DNA of 64,000 nucleotides from assembly GCA_938084055.1 (NCBI GenBank), contig CALKDK010000006.1, positions 1-64,000 of the forward strand, in the 5' to 3' direction. The DNA comes from an uncultured Luminiphilus sp. Its GTDB lineage: Bacteria > Pseudomonadota > Gammaproteobacteria > Pseudomonadales > Halieaceae. Numbering within the stretch: position 1 is the first letter of the stretch; each line of letters starts with the position of its first letter. The position numbers and the translations under genes are program-made. The notes below the pieces were generated by a model. It worked only from the letters and a program-made list of their open reading frames with translations. It was not told where the DNA came from and searched no databases. Below, piece by piece: positions 44,274-51,349 of the stretch.

Positions 44274-44303
44274 AGCCAGCCCGAGCAACACAGACCAGAG
44301 GCG

Positions 44304-44705
44304 CTACTCCCCGTGCAGAACCCGAAAGCGACGCAGTGAAAACTTCCACTCGCCATTAACTCGGACGCATTCGTCCTCGTATTCACCCCGCGGTTCTATC
44401 TGGCTTCCATCCTGCATCACTGCCACTTCATTGGTGTAACTGCGCATTGTGGCGCTATCACCGGTAACCGAGATATACCCTGGCTGCGCCATCATATTGA
44501 CAAAGGGAAAGAGCTTCATGGCCTCTACCCACGCCGCAATAATGTTGTCGCGCCCGGTGATCCCTTTCATTTCGAGATGGGGTAGCTCCCAAACTGCATC
44601 GTCCGCCCAGGTGCTTCCCCAAATTTCAGCATCACGCTGATTAACGCCATCGCAGTAGCGCTCTAATAACGCCCGGATTGCCAGCTGATCCTCAATGTCT
44701 CTCAT
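44304..44705 (-). CDS. SnoaL-like (NTF2-fold) protein
   Basis: A 133-aa NTF2-fold protein from ATG 44705 (AAGGAGCC site). It has the IRALLERYCDGVNQRD and ELPHLEMKGITGRDNI stretches of the family, with a charged Asp-rich pocket. It is the last gene of an operon with two SDRs (46378 to 44304). Isomerase, dehydratase or a structural role are all possible. Confidence 0.82.
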   Translation of the reverse strand: MRDIEDQLAIRALLERYCDGVNQRDAEIWGSTWADDAVWELPHLEMKGITGRDNIIAAWVEAMKLFPFVNMMAQPGYISVTGDSATMRSYTNEVAVMQDGSQIEPRGEYEDECVRVNGEWKFSLRRFRVLHGE

Positions 44706-44749
44706 ACCAGGCTCCTTCATCTATTTGACCATGACGACCGACCTACGCC

Positions 44750-45514
44750 TTACTGATTGATCATGCCGCCATCGACAACCAACTGCGTCCCCGTAATGTA
44801 GGATGACAGGTCGCTGGCCAGAAACAGTGCCGCATCGCCTATGGTTTTTGGTGGCCCCATGTAGCCCATGGGGATAGCCGATGTGAGCGCTTCGTACTCG
44901 TCGGTATTTTCGGTTGCGGCCTGCTTGTTCATATTGGTGGCAATCATCCCTGGGTGGATGGTGTTGCAGCGAATTCCCTCAGCGGCAGTTTCCGCCGCGA
45001 CTGCTTTGGTAAACCCAAGTACACCCCCTTTGCTGGCGGCGTAGGCCGTCACACCTATCACACCAACCAGCGCCGCTACTGACGACATGTTGATAATTGA
45101 GCCTTTGGTTCCGGTCTCACGCATCAAGGCAACTGCAGACTGCGTACCCAAAAATACACTCGTCATGTTGACAACCATCTGCCGGTTGTAGTCCTCAAGG
45201 GTAATTTCCTCAAGCCTCTTGAGCACGGCAATGCCCGCGTTGTTGACCAGTACATCAATGCGTCCGTGGTCATCCCGTATCCTGCCCAGGGTCGCCTGCC
45301 AACCATCTGGATCGGTCACGTCCTGCCGCCAGCCGGTCGCATTGCCACCGGCGGCATTAATACTCTCGGCCGTCGCAAGCGCACCATCTCCATCGACATC
45401 GGTGGCTATCACTTTGGCACCCTCGGCACCGAAGCAGTGCGCTATGGCGTGACCAAGGCCGGGGTTTGAGGCCGCACCCGTTACCAGGCAAACTTTATTG
45501 CTGAGAAGTCCCAT
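44750..45514 (-). CDS. Short-chain dehydrogenase/reductase
   Basis: A 254-aa SDR from ATG 45514 (CGGAG site). Cofactor motif TGAASNPGLG has a two-residue insertion compared with TGxxxGIG; catalytic YAASK; C-terminus VVDGGMINQ. It sits 51 bases after another SDR and before the SnoaL-like gene. The tight spacing suggests one transcript. Confidence 0.9.
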   Translation of the reverse strand: MGLLSNKVCLVTGAASNPGLGHAIAHCFGAEGAKVIATDVDGDGALATAESINAAGGNATGWRQDVTDPDGWQATLGRIRDDHGRIDVLVNNAGIAVLKRLEEITLEDYNRQMVVNMTSVFLGTQSAVALMRETGTKGSIINMSSVAALVGVIGVTAYAASKGGVLGFTKAVAAETAAEGIRCNTIHPGMIATNMNKQAATENTDEYEALTSAIPMGYMGPPKTIGDAALFLASDLSSYITGTQLVVDGGMINQ

Positions 45515-45565
45515 ATTTTTCATCTCCGTTGTAGTTACTGTGCGAATTAAGGTATCCGGCAGATA

Positions 45566-46378
45566 TCAAGGTGCTGGAATCTCCCCTGCCCTGATCATTG
45601 CCTCCTCCAATTCGTGGGCTCGCGGATTTCTGCGCAGGCAGAGGCCACCGTTGACCTGAAGGTTTTCTCCCGTCATGAAGCAGTCATCGCTGGCAAGAAA
45701 CAGCGCGGCGGCAGCGATATCATCGGAGGTTCCGTACCGTCCCAGCGGATAGCAATCACTAAACGCCTTCCCCAGGGCTGCACTCTGTAGGGCCTCAGCT
45801 GTCATGGGGGTGTCAGTCAACCCGGGGGAAATGCTGTTGGCGCGGATCCCATGGCAGCCAAACTCATTGGCAACCGTCCTGATAACGTGATCAATCCCGG
45901 CCTTGGTTCCCATATAGGCCGCGTGATTATCGAGCATTATTTTCGCGGTCGCGGAGGAGATCTGGATGATGGCGCCACGCTCCTGGTGTGACATGACGTC
46001 AACCAACCGTTGCAGCCAAATAAACGGGCCCTTGAATTGGAGATCGACCATGCGGTCCAACTCCGCCTCCGTCGTCTCGCAAAACCCTGTAAGGAGGCCC
46101 CAACCTGTAGCGTTGATAGCAACATCAATAGCGCCGTGCCGGTTCCGTATTTCATCAACCATATGCGTGATGGATGATCGGTCACAAAAATCGCAGGCCA
46201 CCCAGTCCCCGTCAATTGCATGGGCCAGGTCCGCCAGGACATCTGTGCGTCGACCCGATACGACTACCTTAGCGCCCGCCTCAGCAAACCGTCGAGCCAT
46301 GACCTGCCCCATATTACCCGGAGACCCCGCACCCACTATGGACACGACCTTTCCCGCGCCCGAAAACCCTCCGAACAT
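45566..46378 (-). CDS. Short-chain dehydrogenase/reductase
   Basis: A 270-aa SDR from ATG 46378. The cofactor motif is atypical, GAGSPGNMG, and the NNAG block is replaced by NATGWG; the active site YMGTK is intact. The end is QVNGG plus a 24-residue tail. It is the first gene of the SDR-SDR-SnoaL operon and has a weak operator-like site upstream. The atypical motifs suggest a divergent SDR subgroup with an unusual substrate. Confidence 0.88.
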   Translation of the reverse strand: MFGGFSGAGKVVSIVGAGSPGNMGQVMARRFAEAGAKVVVSGRRTDVLADLAHAIDGDWVACDFCDRSSITHMVDEIRNRHGAIDVAINATGWGLLTGFCETTEAELDRMVDLQFKGPFIWLQRLVDVMSHQERGAIIQISSATAKIMLDNHAAYMGTKAGIDHVIRTVANEFGCHGIRANSISPGLTDTPMTAEALQSAALGKAFSDCYPLGRYGTSDDIAAAALFLASDDCFMTGENLQVNGGLCLRRNPRAHELEEAMIRAGEIPAP

Positions 46379-46400
46379 AGTCACCCCGTACCGTTGCAGT

Positions 46401-46441
46401 TATTCGTATTGGAACTCAAAAAAAATACAGCATGTTTTTTT
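46401..46441 (-). promoter_or_regulatory. Weak island operator copy 6, upstream of the SDR-SDR-SnoaL operon
   Basis: Site 46424-46441 (AATACAGCATGTTTTTTT) keeps the centre CAnCATG of the operator but has weak flanks. On the minus strand TGTATT is at the -35 position and CGAATA at -10 with 17 bases between; these hexamers are poor. Listed as a candidate only. Confidence 0.35.
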
Positions 46442-46478
46442 GCTCAACAAGCATACGAAGGCGCGCATCGAACGTGCG

Positions 46479-47195
46479 CTACGCCTCCAGTTTATAGATT
46501 TCAACAAGTTGGTCTGTTACCAGATCTATGATGTGTTCCGCCCGTTTTTTTCTATTGCTGGAGCGGTATGTGGTCGCCATGCCATGCATCACAAAATGCA
46601 CCAGGTCATGGGCAGCCTGAAAAGACCTCACCGACCGCCATTGGGGAAACACAGTTTTTGCAGTGCGCAGGAACTGTTTCTCAAACTCTTTTTCGGATGC
46701 GTCTATGACCTCACCGAGTTCCTCATCGGTTCGAGCGGCGGACTGCAGCTCCTGGTATGCCACAAAACTGGGCAGGTTGTGATAAGTCCATGCCGCCTCA
46801 ACCGAACGGCGGATATCTTCACGGGTAATCTGCTCCGGAATGTCATTCTCCGCCATGAGTTGCCGATACTCTTCGAGTCGTTGCTGGTGAAGGTGCGCAA
46901 TCACCGCTTTCATGACCTCAGCCCGGGCGGAAAAATGATGCATCATGGCCCCTCTGGAGACGCCCGCCTCCGCGGCAATCATTGCGGTGGTGGTCTTGGT
47001 ATAACCCTCCCGGACAAAACAACGAACGGCGCCCTCAAGAATAGCCTTGCGCGTCAGCGCACTTTTTTCTGCCTGCCAGCCGTCACTGGAGCGCGCACCA
47101 TTGGCCCCCGCCCTGATTTTTTTTGACGGTGCCTTTCCCTTTGCTCCCCCACGTTTGGCAGACGCACCAACCTGGCTTCGAGTGGTTTCAGTCAT
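46479..47195 (-). CDS. TetR-family transcriptional regulator
   Basis: A 238-aa TetR regulator. The N-terminus (residues 1-45) is an unusual basic, Lys/Ala/Gly-rich tail. The helix-turn-helix lies at about residues 48-95 (AEKSALTRKAILEGAV, TTTAMIAAEAGVSRGAMMHH). The rest is an all-helical ligand domain. It is the only specific DNA-binding regulator in the window and is divergent to module B, with an operator copy between them. I infer that it represses the island operons until a ligand (perhaps an acyl-CoA) binds; nothing in the sequence proves this. Confidence 0.92.
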   Translation of the reverse strand: MTETTRSQVGASAKRGGAKGKAPSKKIRAGANGARSSDGWQAEKSALTRKAILEGAVRCFVREGYTKTTTAMIAAEAGVSRGAMMHHFSARAEVMKAVIAHLHQQRLEEYRQLMAENDIPEQITREDIRRSVEAAWTYHNLPSFVAYQELQSAARTDEELGEVIDASEKEFEKQFLRTAKTVFPQWRSVRSFQAAHDLVHFVMHGMATTYRSSNRKKRAEHIIDLVTDQLVEIYKLEA

Positions 47196-47537
47196 AGTTT
47201 TTGAGGGATCCTAGCTATGGTGGCATAGTCAACGCGCCCAGAATCCTACAAAGTGCAGGCAAACGCAATCAGAGGGAGAACAGACCAAACAAACCTGCTT
47301 GCTTTTTTTTAGAGCGGTTCCTAGTATCGGACCGTGCTGGAGAAAACATGCACAAAGCACGCGAGTCTGCGCAGCCGCCGACTCAGCTCAGCAAAGTGCT
47401 GTTGAGCACCCGGTCGAGAGTGGGGCAGCCCGGAACAACCGTGCTGCCCTCATGAGTCAAGGTGCATGTTACTGTGATTCAGGCACGTTGGGTGCGATCA
47501 CCCTTTCGACCGTCACAGGCAACCAGGGGAAAATAAA
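47196..47537. other. Regulatory gap between tetR and module B, about 340 bases
   Basis: Holds the promoters for the divergent tetR and module B genes. The operator/promoter copy 2 is at 47287-47327. A long leader (about 200 bases) then runs to the DUF35 start; I see no hairpin or ORF of note in it. Confidence 0.5.
47287..47327 (+). promoter_or_regulatory. Island operator/promoter copy 2, upstream of module B
   Basis: AAACAAACCTGCTTGCTT (47287-47304) matches copy 1 in all 18 bases. TTGCTT (47299-47304) is the -35 and TAGTAT (47322-47327) the -10, with 17 bases between. It lies in the divergent gap between tetR and DUF35, where autoregulation of a TetR gene is common. Confidence 0.75.
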
Positions 47538-47969
47538 ATGGCGAGCCAACATCCTCTCCAACCCGGTCTGTTCAGCTGGCCGAGCGAAGACCCGGAGCTG
47601 CTGGGCAGCCGCTGTATGGATTGTGGTGAACACGCCTTTCCGAGCCAGGACAGCTGTCGCGCATGCAGCAGTGAGCAAACCGAAATCGTAGGCCTTGGCC
47701 GTTCCGGACGGTTGTGGACGTGGACCATACAGAGTTTTATGCCGAAATCCCCTTACCTGACCTACGAAACAGCGGAAACCTTCCACCCTTATGGCGTCGG
47801 TTATGTCGAGCTTCCCTGTGGATTAAAAGTTGAAAGCAGATTGCGGGAGAACAGTCCTGAGACCTTGGCAATAGGTCTCGACATGGATCTGGAAATAGTG
47901 CCCGTGCGCAGTGATGATGATGGGAGACAGCTCATGACGTTTCAATTTCACGCCGCGGTGTCGCCATGA
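47538..47969 (+). CDS. DUF35 (Zn-ribbon/OB-fold) protein, module B
   Basis: A 143-aa protein with the two Cys pairs (CMDC, CRAC) of the zinc ribbon and an OB-fold. Partner of the thiolase encoded directly downstream (four-base overlap). AGGGGAAAA precedes the ATG. It is a paralogue of the module A DUF35 protein (135 aa). It should stabilise or deliver acyl-CoA to the thiolase. Confidence 0.9.
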   Translation: MASQHPLQPGLFSWPSEDPELLGSRCMDCGEHAFPSQDSCRACSSEQTEIVGLGRSGRLWTWTIQSFMPKSPYLTYETAETFHPYGVGYVELPCGLKVESRLRENSPETLAIGLDMDLEIVPVRSDDDGRQLMTFQFHAAVSP

Positions 47970-49111
47970 CAGATGTTGCAATAGTCGGACTGGGTATCCA
48001 CCCCTTTGGCCGCAGTCCAAGTCTCACTGGATTGGAGCAGGGTGCCCTTGCCGCTCGCGCTGCACTGGTGGATGCCGGCACTGATTTTAAAGCCATGCAA
48101 TTTGCTTTTGGCGGCAGCCAGGATGGGGGTAACGCTGATTCACTGGTAAATCTACTGGGATTGACCGGCCTGCAGTTCACCAATATCTGGAACGGTTGTG
48201 CCACAGGAGGCAGTTCGTTAAATGCCGCCTATTCGGCTATTAAGTCGGGACAGTACGATACGGGCCTCGTGGTGGGTTTTGACAAGCACGCCCGGGGAGC
48301 GTTTAACCCCCAACCCCGGGACTGGGGGTTGGACGACTGGTATGGCGAGACAGGCCTCATGCTGACGACTCAGTACTTTGCCATGAAAATACAGCGCTAC
48401 ATGCACGACCATGGGATATCACGTGACACCCTGATCCGTGTCGCGGAGAAGGCTTTTCGCAATGGCTCGATAACCCCCACGGCCTGGCGCCAGACGGCAC
48501 TCAGCAGGGATGAGATTGAGCAGGCGCCCATGGTGAGTGAACCCCTCAATAAATACATGTTCTGCTCGCCTGCGGAGGGTGGCTGCGCACTGGTTCTGTG
48601 CCGTGCCGACAAGGCCCACCAGTTCACCAGCAAGCCCGTGCTGCTGAAAAGTGCTGTGGTTCGGTCCCGACACTATGGGAGCTTTGAAGTCTTCAGTCCG
48701 TCACAGGCACCCACCGTGGCCCCCTCCCCCACCGTGACCGCATCCAGGGCCGCCTTTGAATTTGCAGGCATTGGCCCGGAGGATGTCCAGGTTGCGCAGC
48801 TACAGGACACTGAGGTTGGCGCAGAAATAATGCACATGGCTGAAAATGGATTTTGTCGTCATGGCGAACAGGAGCGCTGGCTGCGCGAGGGCATGACGGA
48901 GATTCAGGGCAAATTACCGGTCAATACAGATGGGGGCTGCCTGGCCAACGGAGAACCCGTTGGCGCCTCTGGCCTACGGCAGGTTTTTGAAATCTGCCAT
49001 CAACTGCGCGGCACGGCCGGCGCCCGTCAGGTACCCAATGCCCCCAAGGTGGGCTATACCCACGTGTACGGTGCTCCTGGCATCAGCGGCGTCAACATTC
49101 TGGCAACCTAA
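47966..49111 (+). CDS. SCP2-type thiolase-family protein (module B)
   Basis: A 381-aa thiolase fold. Unlike the module A copy it keeps the nucleophilic Cys (Cys78 in NGCATG). But the usual HDCF motif reads QDTE (280-283), and the GHP loop reads GEP (329-331), so the catalytic His is replaced by Glu. It may be a distinct subfamily (GEPxGASGLRQ is shared by other lipid-transfer-like proteins). Either thiolysis with altered acid/base residues or retro-aldol chemistry is possible. Overlaps DUF35 by four bases. Confidence 0.85.
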   Translation: MTDVAIVGLGIHPFGRSPSLTGLEQGALAARAALVDAGTDFKAMQFAFGGSQDGGNADSLVNLLGLTGLQFTNIWNGCATGGSSLNAAYSAIKSGQYDTGLVVGFDKHARGAFNPQPRDWGLDDWYGETGLMLTTQYFAMKIQRYMHDHGISRDTLIRVAEKAFRNGSITPTAWRQTALSRDEIEQAPMVSEPLNKYMFCSPAEGGCALVLCRADKAHQFTSKPVLLKSAVVRSRHYGSFEVFSPSQAPTVAPSPTVTASRAAFEFAGIGPEDVQVAQLQDTEVGAEIMHMAENGFCRHGEQERWLREGMTEIQGKLPVNTDGGCLANGEPVGASGLRQVFEICHQLRGTAGARQVPNAPKVGYTHVYGAPGISGVNILAT

Positions 49112-49146
49112 CAAGTCAAACAGCATTTGAGTTTCTGGAGGGCAAA

Positions 49147-50529
49147 TTGAATAAGGCAGAAGATAAGAAACAGGGTGACGGAGGCCGCTTCAAGGGCACG
49201 ACCTTTCAAGATCTATTGGACCTGGAAAACGTCGAGGTCCCAGAATTTCTGCGAATGAAAAGTAATCCACACCTCGGAGACGAAGACCTCTCGGTGGCTC
49301 GCTACATCGATCAGGAATTCTTTGATCGTGAGAAATCCCATATGTGGTCCAGGGTCTGGCAGATGGTCTGTCGGGAGGAGGATATCGCTGAACCCGGTGA
49401 CCACCACGTTTACAACATTATCGACAGCAGTGTGATTGTTACACGCACGCCATCGGGCACGATCAAGGGATTCATTAACAGCTGCCTGCACCGCGGTCGG
49501 TGCCTGCGGGACGAGTCGGGCACCGTAAATGAATTCCGGTGCCCCTTCCATGGGGCCACCTGGAATCTCGACGGTGAATTCCAGGGCATTCCCTGCCAGT
49601 GGGATTTCGAGCATCTTGAAGACCGGGATATGTCGCTACCGGAGGTGCAGACGGGAACCTGGGGTGGCTTCGTCTTCATCAACTTTGATCCCAACTGCCC
49701 GTCGCTTGAAAGTTACATGGAAATCATGCCTGACCACTTTTCACGCTACCCCCTGGAAAACTACTTTAAGGGCGTGCACGTGCAGCGCGTGATGAACTGC
49801 AATTGGAAGGTGGGGGCCGAAGCATTTATGGAGTCCTGGCACACGGTCGAAACCCACAAGCAAATTCTTACTTTTACAGGGGACGAGAATTCCCAATACG
49901 ACACGTTTGGCGACAATGTCAGCCGTTCGGTAACGCCGATGGCCGTTCATAGTCCGCATCTGGACAGTATTTCAGACGAAGCCATCATCCGTGACATTCT
50001 GAAATTATCCGGTCGTATGGCGCTGGATAGCGATGAGGGTGTTGAGATGCCCAACGGTATTTCAGCGCGGCGCTACGTGGCGGACATGAATCGGGAGATG
50101 TTCGAGGAAGCCTCTGGACAGGACCTCTCTGACGCCACCATGGCCGAGTTAGAGGACGCCATTCTCTACAGTCTGTTCCCCAACTTCCAGGTATGGATTG
50201 GTTACAACGGCAATATTGTCTACCGCTTTCTACCCAATGGTAATGATCCCCACAGCTGTATCTTTGACATTATGATCCTCCTGCGCTACCCGGAGGGCTC
50301 AGAACGCCCTGATCCGGCGACTTGCATTGTGCTTCCGGTGGAAGAACCTTTTTCTTCTGTTCCTGAACTCGGCGCACTTGGCCCGGTCTTTGACCAGGAC
50401 GATGCGAACCTGCCGGCGGTGCAGCGCGGCATGAGAGCGTCACGAAAAGGTGCAGTAAGCCTCGCCAGTTACCAGGAAAGTCGCATTCGCCACCTTCACG
50501 CCACCCTCGATAAATACCTCAGTGGTTGA
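49147..50529 (+). CDS. Rieske non-heme iron oxygenase, alpha subunit (module B)
   Basis: A 460-aa oxygenase starting at TTG 49147 with a GGAGGGC site. Rieske ligands are Cys113/His115 (CLHRG) and Cys132/His135 (CPFHGATW). Iron-site His232 and His237 lie in ESWHTVETH, with Glu229 as bridge. The C-terminal domain is full length and includes RRYVADMNREMFE and VWIGYNGN. It follows the thiolase by 35 bases and is probably in the same operon. It shares domain plan and the NWKVGxEAFxES block with module A, so they are related but not recent copies. Confidence 0.95.
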   Translation: MNKAEDKKQGDGGRFKGTTFQDLLDLENVEVPEFLRMKSNPHLGDEDLSVARYIDQEFFDREKSHMWSRVWQMVCREEDIAEPGDHHVYNIIDSSVIVTRTPSGTIKGFINSCLHRGRCLRDESGTVNEFRCPFHGATWNLDGEFQGIPCQWDFEHLEDRDMSLPEVQTGTWGGFVFINFDPNCPSLESYMEIMPDHFSRYPLENYFKGVHVQRVMNCNWKVGAEAFMESWHTVETHKQILTFTGDENSQYDTFGDNVSRSVTPMAVHSPHLDSISDEAIIRDILKLSGRMALDSDEGVEMPNGISARRYVADMNREMFEEASGQDLSDATMAELEDAILYSLFPNFQVWIGYNGNIVYRFLPNGNDPHSCIFDIMILLRYPEGSERPDPATCIVLPVEEPFSSVPELGALGPVFDQDDANLPAVQRGMRASRKGAVSLASYQESRIRHLHATLDKYLSG

Positions 50530-50539
50530 GGAGTTCGAA

Positions 50540-51349
50540 ATGAAAGAAGCCCGGACAGCCGGTCGTATTAACGGCATTCTTGTCGCCAGCGGCGCCTGGC
50601 ATGATATTGATTTTGCACGTCTGGAACTGCTGAAATTGCTCGCAGAATTCGATCGGGTGCGTATCCGTGTTTTTGAGGATTACGAAAATCTTGAGGCCCT
50701 CGCGGAAGCTGATTTTCTGGTCAGTTACACCTGCAATGTGGTTCCCTCGCTCGCCGCCCAGGAGGGGCTGCGAGACTGGGTCGCTGAAGGCGGTCGCTGG
50801 TATGCGCTGCACGGCACCAATTCGATTATTCGCCTCATGTCAGACGGTATATTTGAAACCCCGGACTGGGCACCCCTGTTTGCAGACACGCTGGGCTCCA
50901 TGTTTCGCTCTCACCCGCCCATCGAGCCCTACGCCGTCACCGTCGCGGATCCTGACCACCCGCTGGTGGCGGGTCTCGATGCATTTGAGGCCACCGATGA
51001 GCTGTATCTGATGCATACCCATGGTGATCTTAAAGTGCTTCTTGAGACTGAGTTTGGGGGCGACGCACCGGGATTCAGAGAGGATCAATGGCCTGACGGA
51101 AAACATCCCGTGTTCTACATCAAGGAACAGGGCAAAGGCGCCGTGCTGTACCTGACCCTGGGGCACTGTCGTCACCATTACGATATGCAGCCGCTCATGG
51201 ATTATTGGCCCAATATCGAGCGCTGCGCATGGGACACACCACAATTTTACGAGCTGTTAAGGCGAGGATTGGCCTGGGCCATGGAGCCGGTTGAGGCAAC
51301 CAGCCTCGCCGCTGCCGCTGCAGCACGCGCCAATGCGCCCACGCTCTAG
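50540..51349 (+). CDS. ThuA-like domain protein (module B)
   Basis: A 269-aa ThuA/trehalose utilisation-like protein, a class I glutamine amidotransferase-like fold. Blocks: GILVASGAWHDI, ADFLVSYT, WVAEGGRWYALHG and YLTLGHCRHHYD. The family's biochemical role is open; many members act on sugars. It starts at ATG 50540 (GAGGAGTTCG) just after the Rieske gene. Its ORF runs a little over the start of the DUF3604 gene. Its presence is the main difference between modules A and B. Confidence 0.88.
   Translation: MKEARTAGRINGILVASGAWHDIDFARLELLKLLAEFDRVRIRVFEDYENLEALAEADFLVSYTCNVVPSLAAQEGLRDWVAEGGRWYALHGTNSIIRLMSDGIFETPDWAPLFADTLGSMFRSHPPIEPYAVTVADPDHPLVAGLDAFEATDELYLMHTHGDLKVLLETEFGGDAPGFREDQWPDGKHPVFYIKEQGKGAVLYLTLGHCRHHYDMQPLMDYWPNIERCAWDTPQFYELLRRGLAWAMEPVEATSLAAAAAARANAPTL

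Noticed and set aside
45966-47126. A 386-codon plus-strand frame across the SDR start and tetR
   Set aside because: Antisense to two clear genes with intact motifs; no ribosome site and low-complexity translation.
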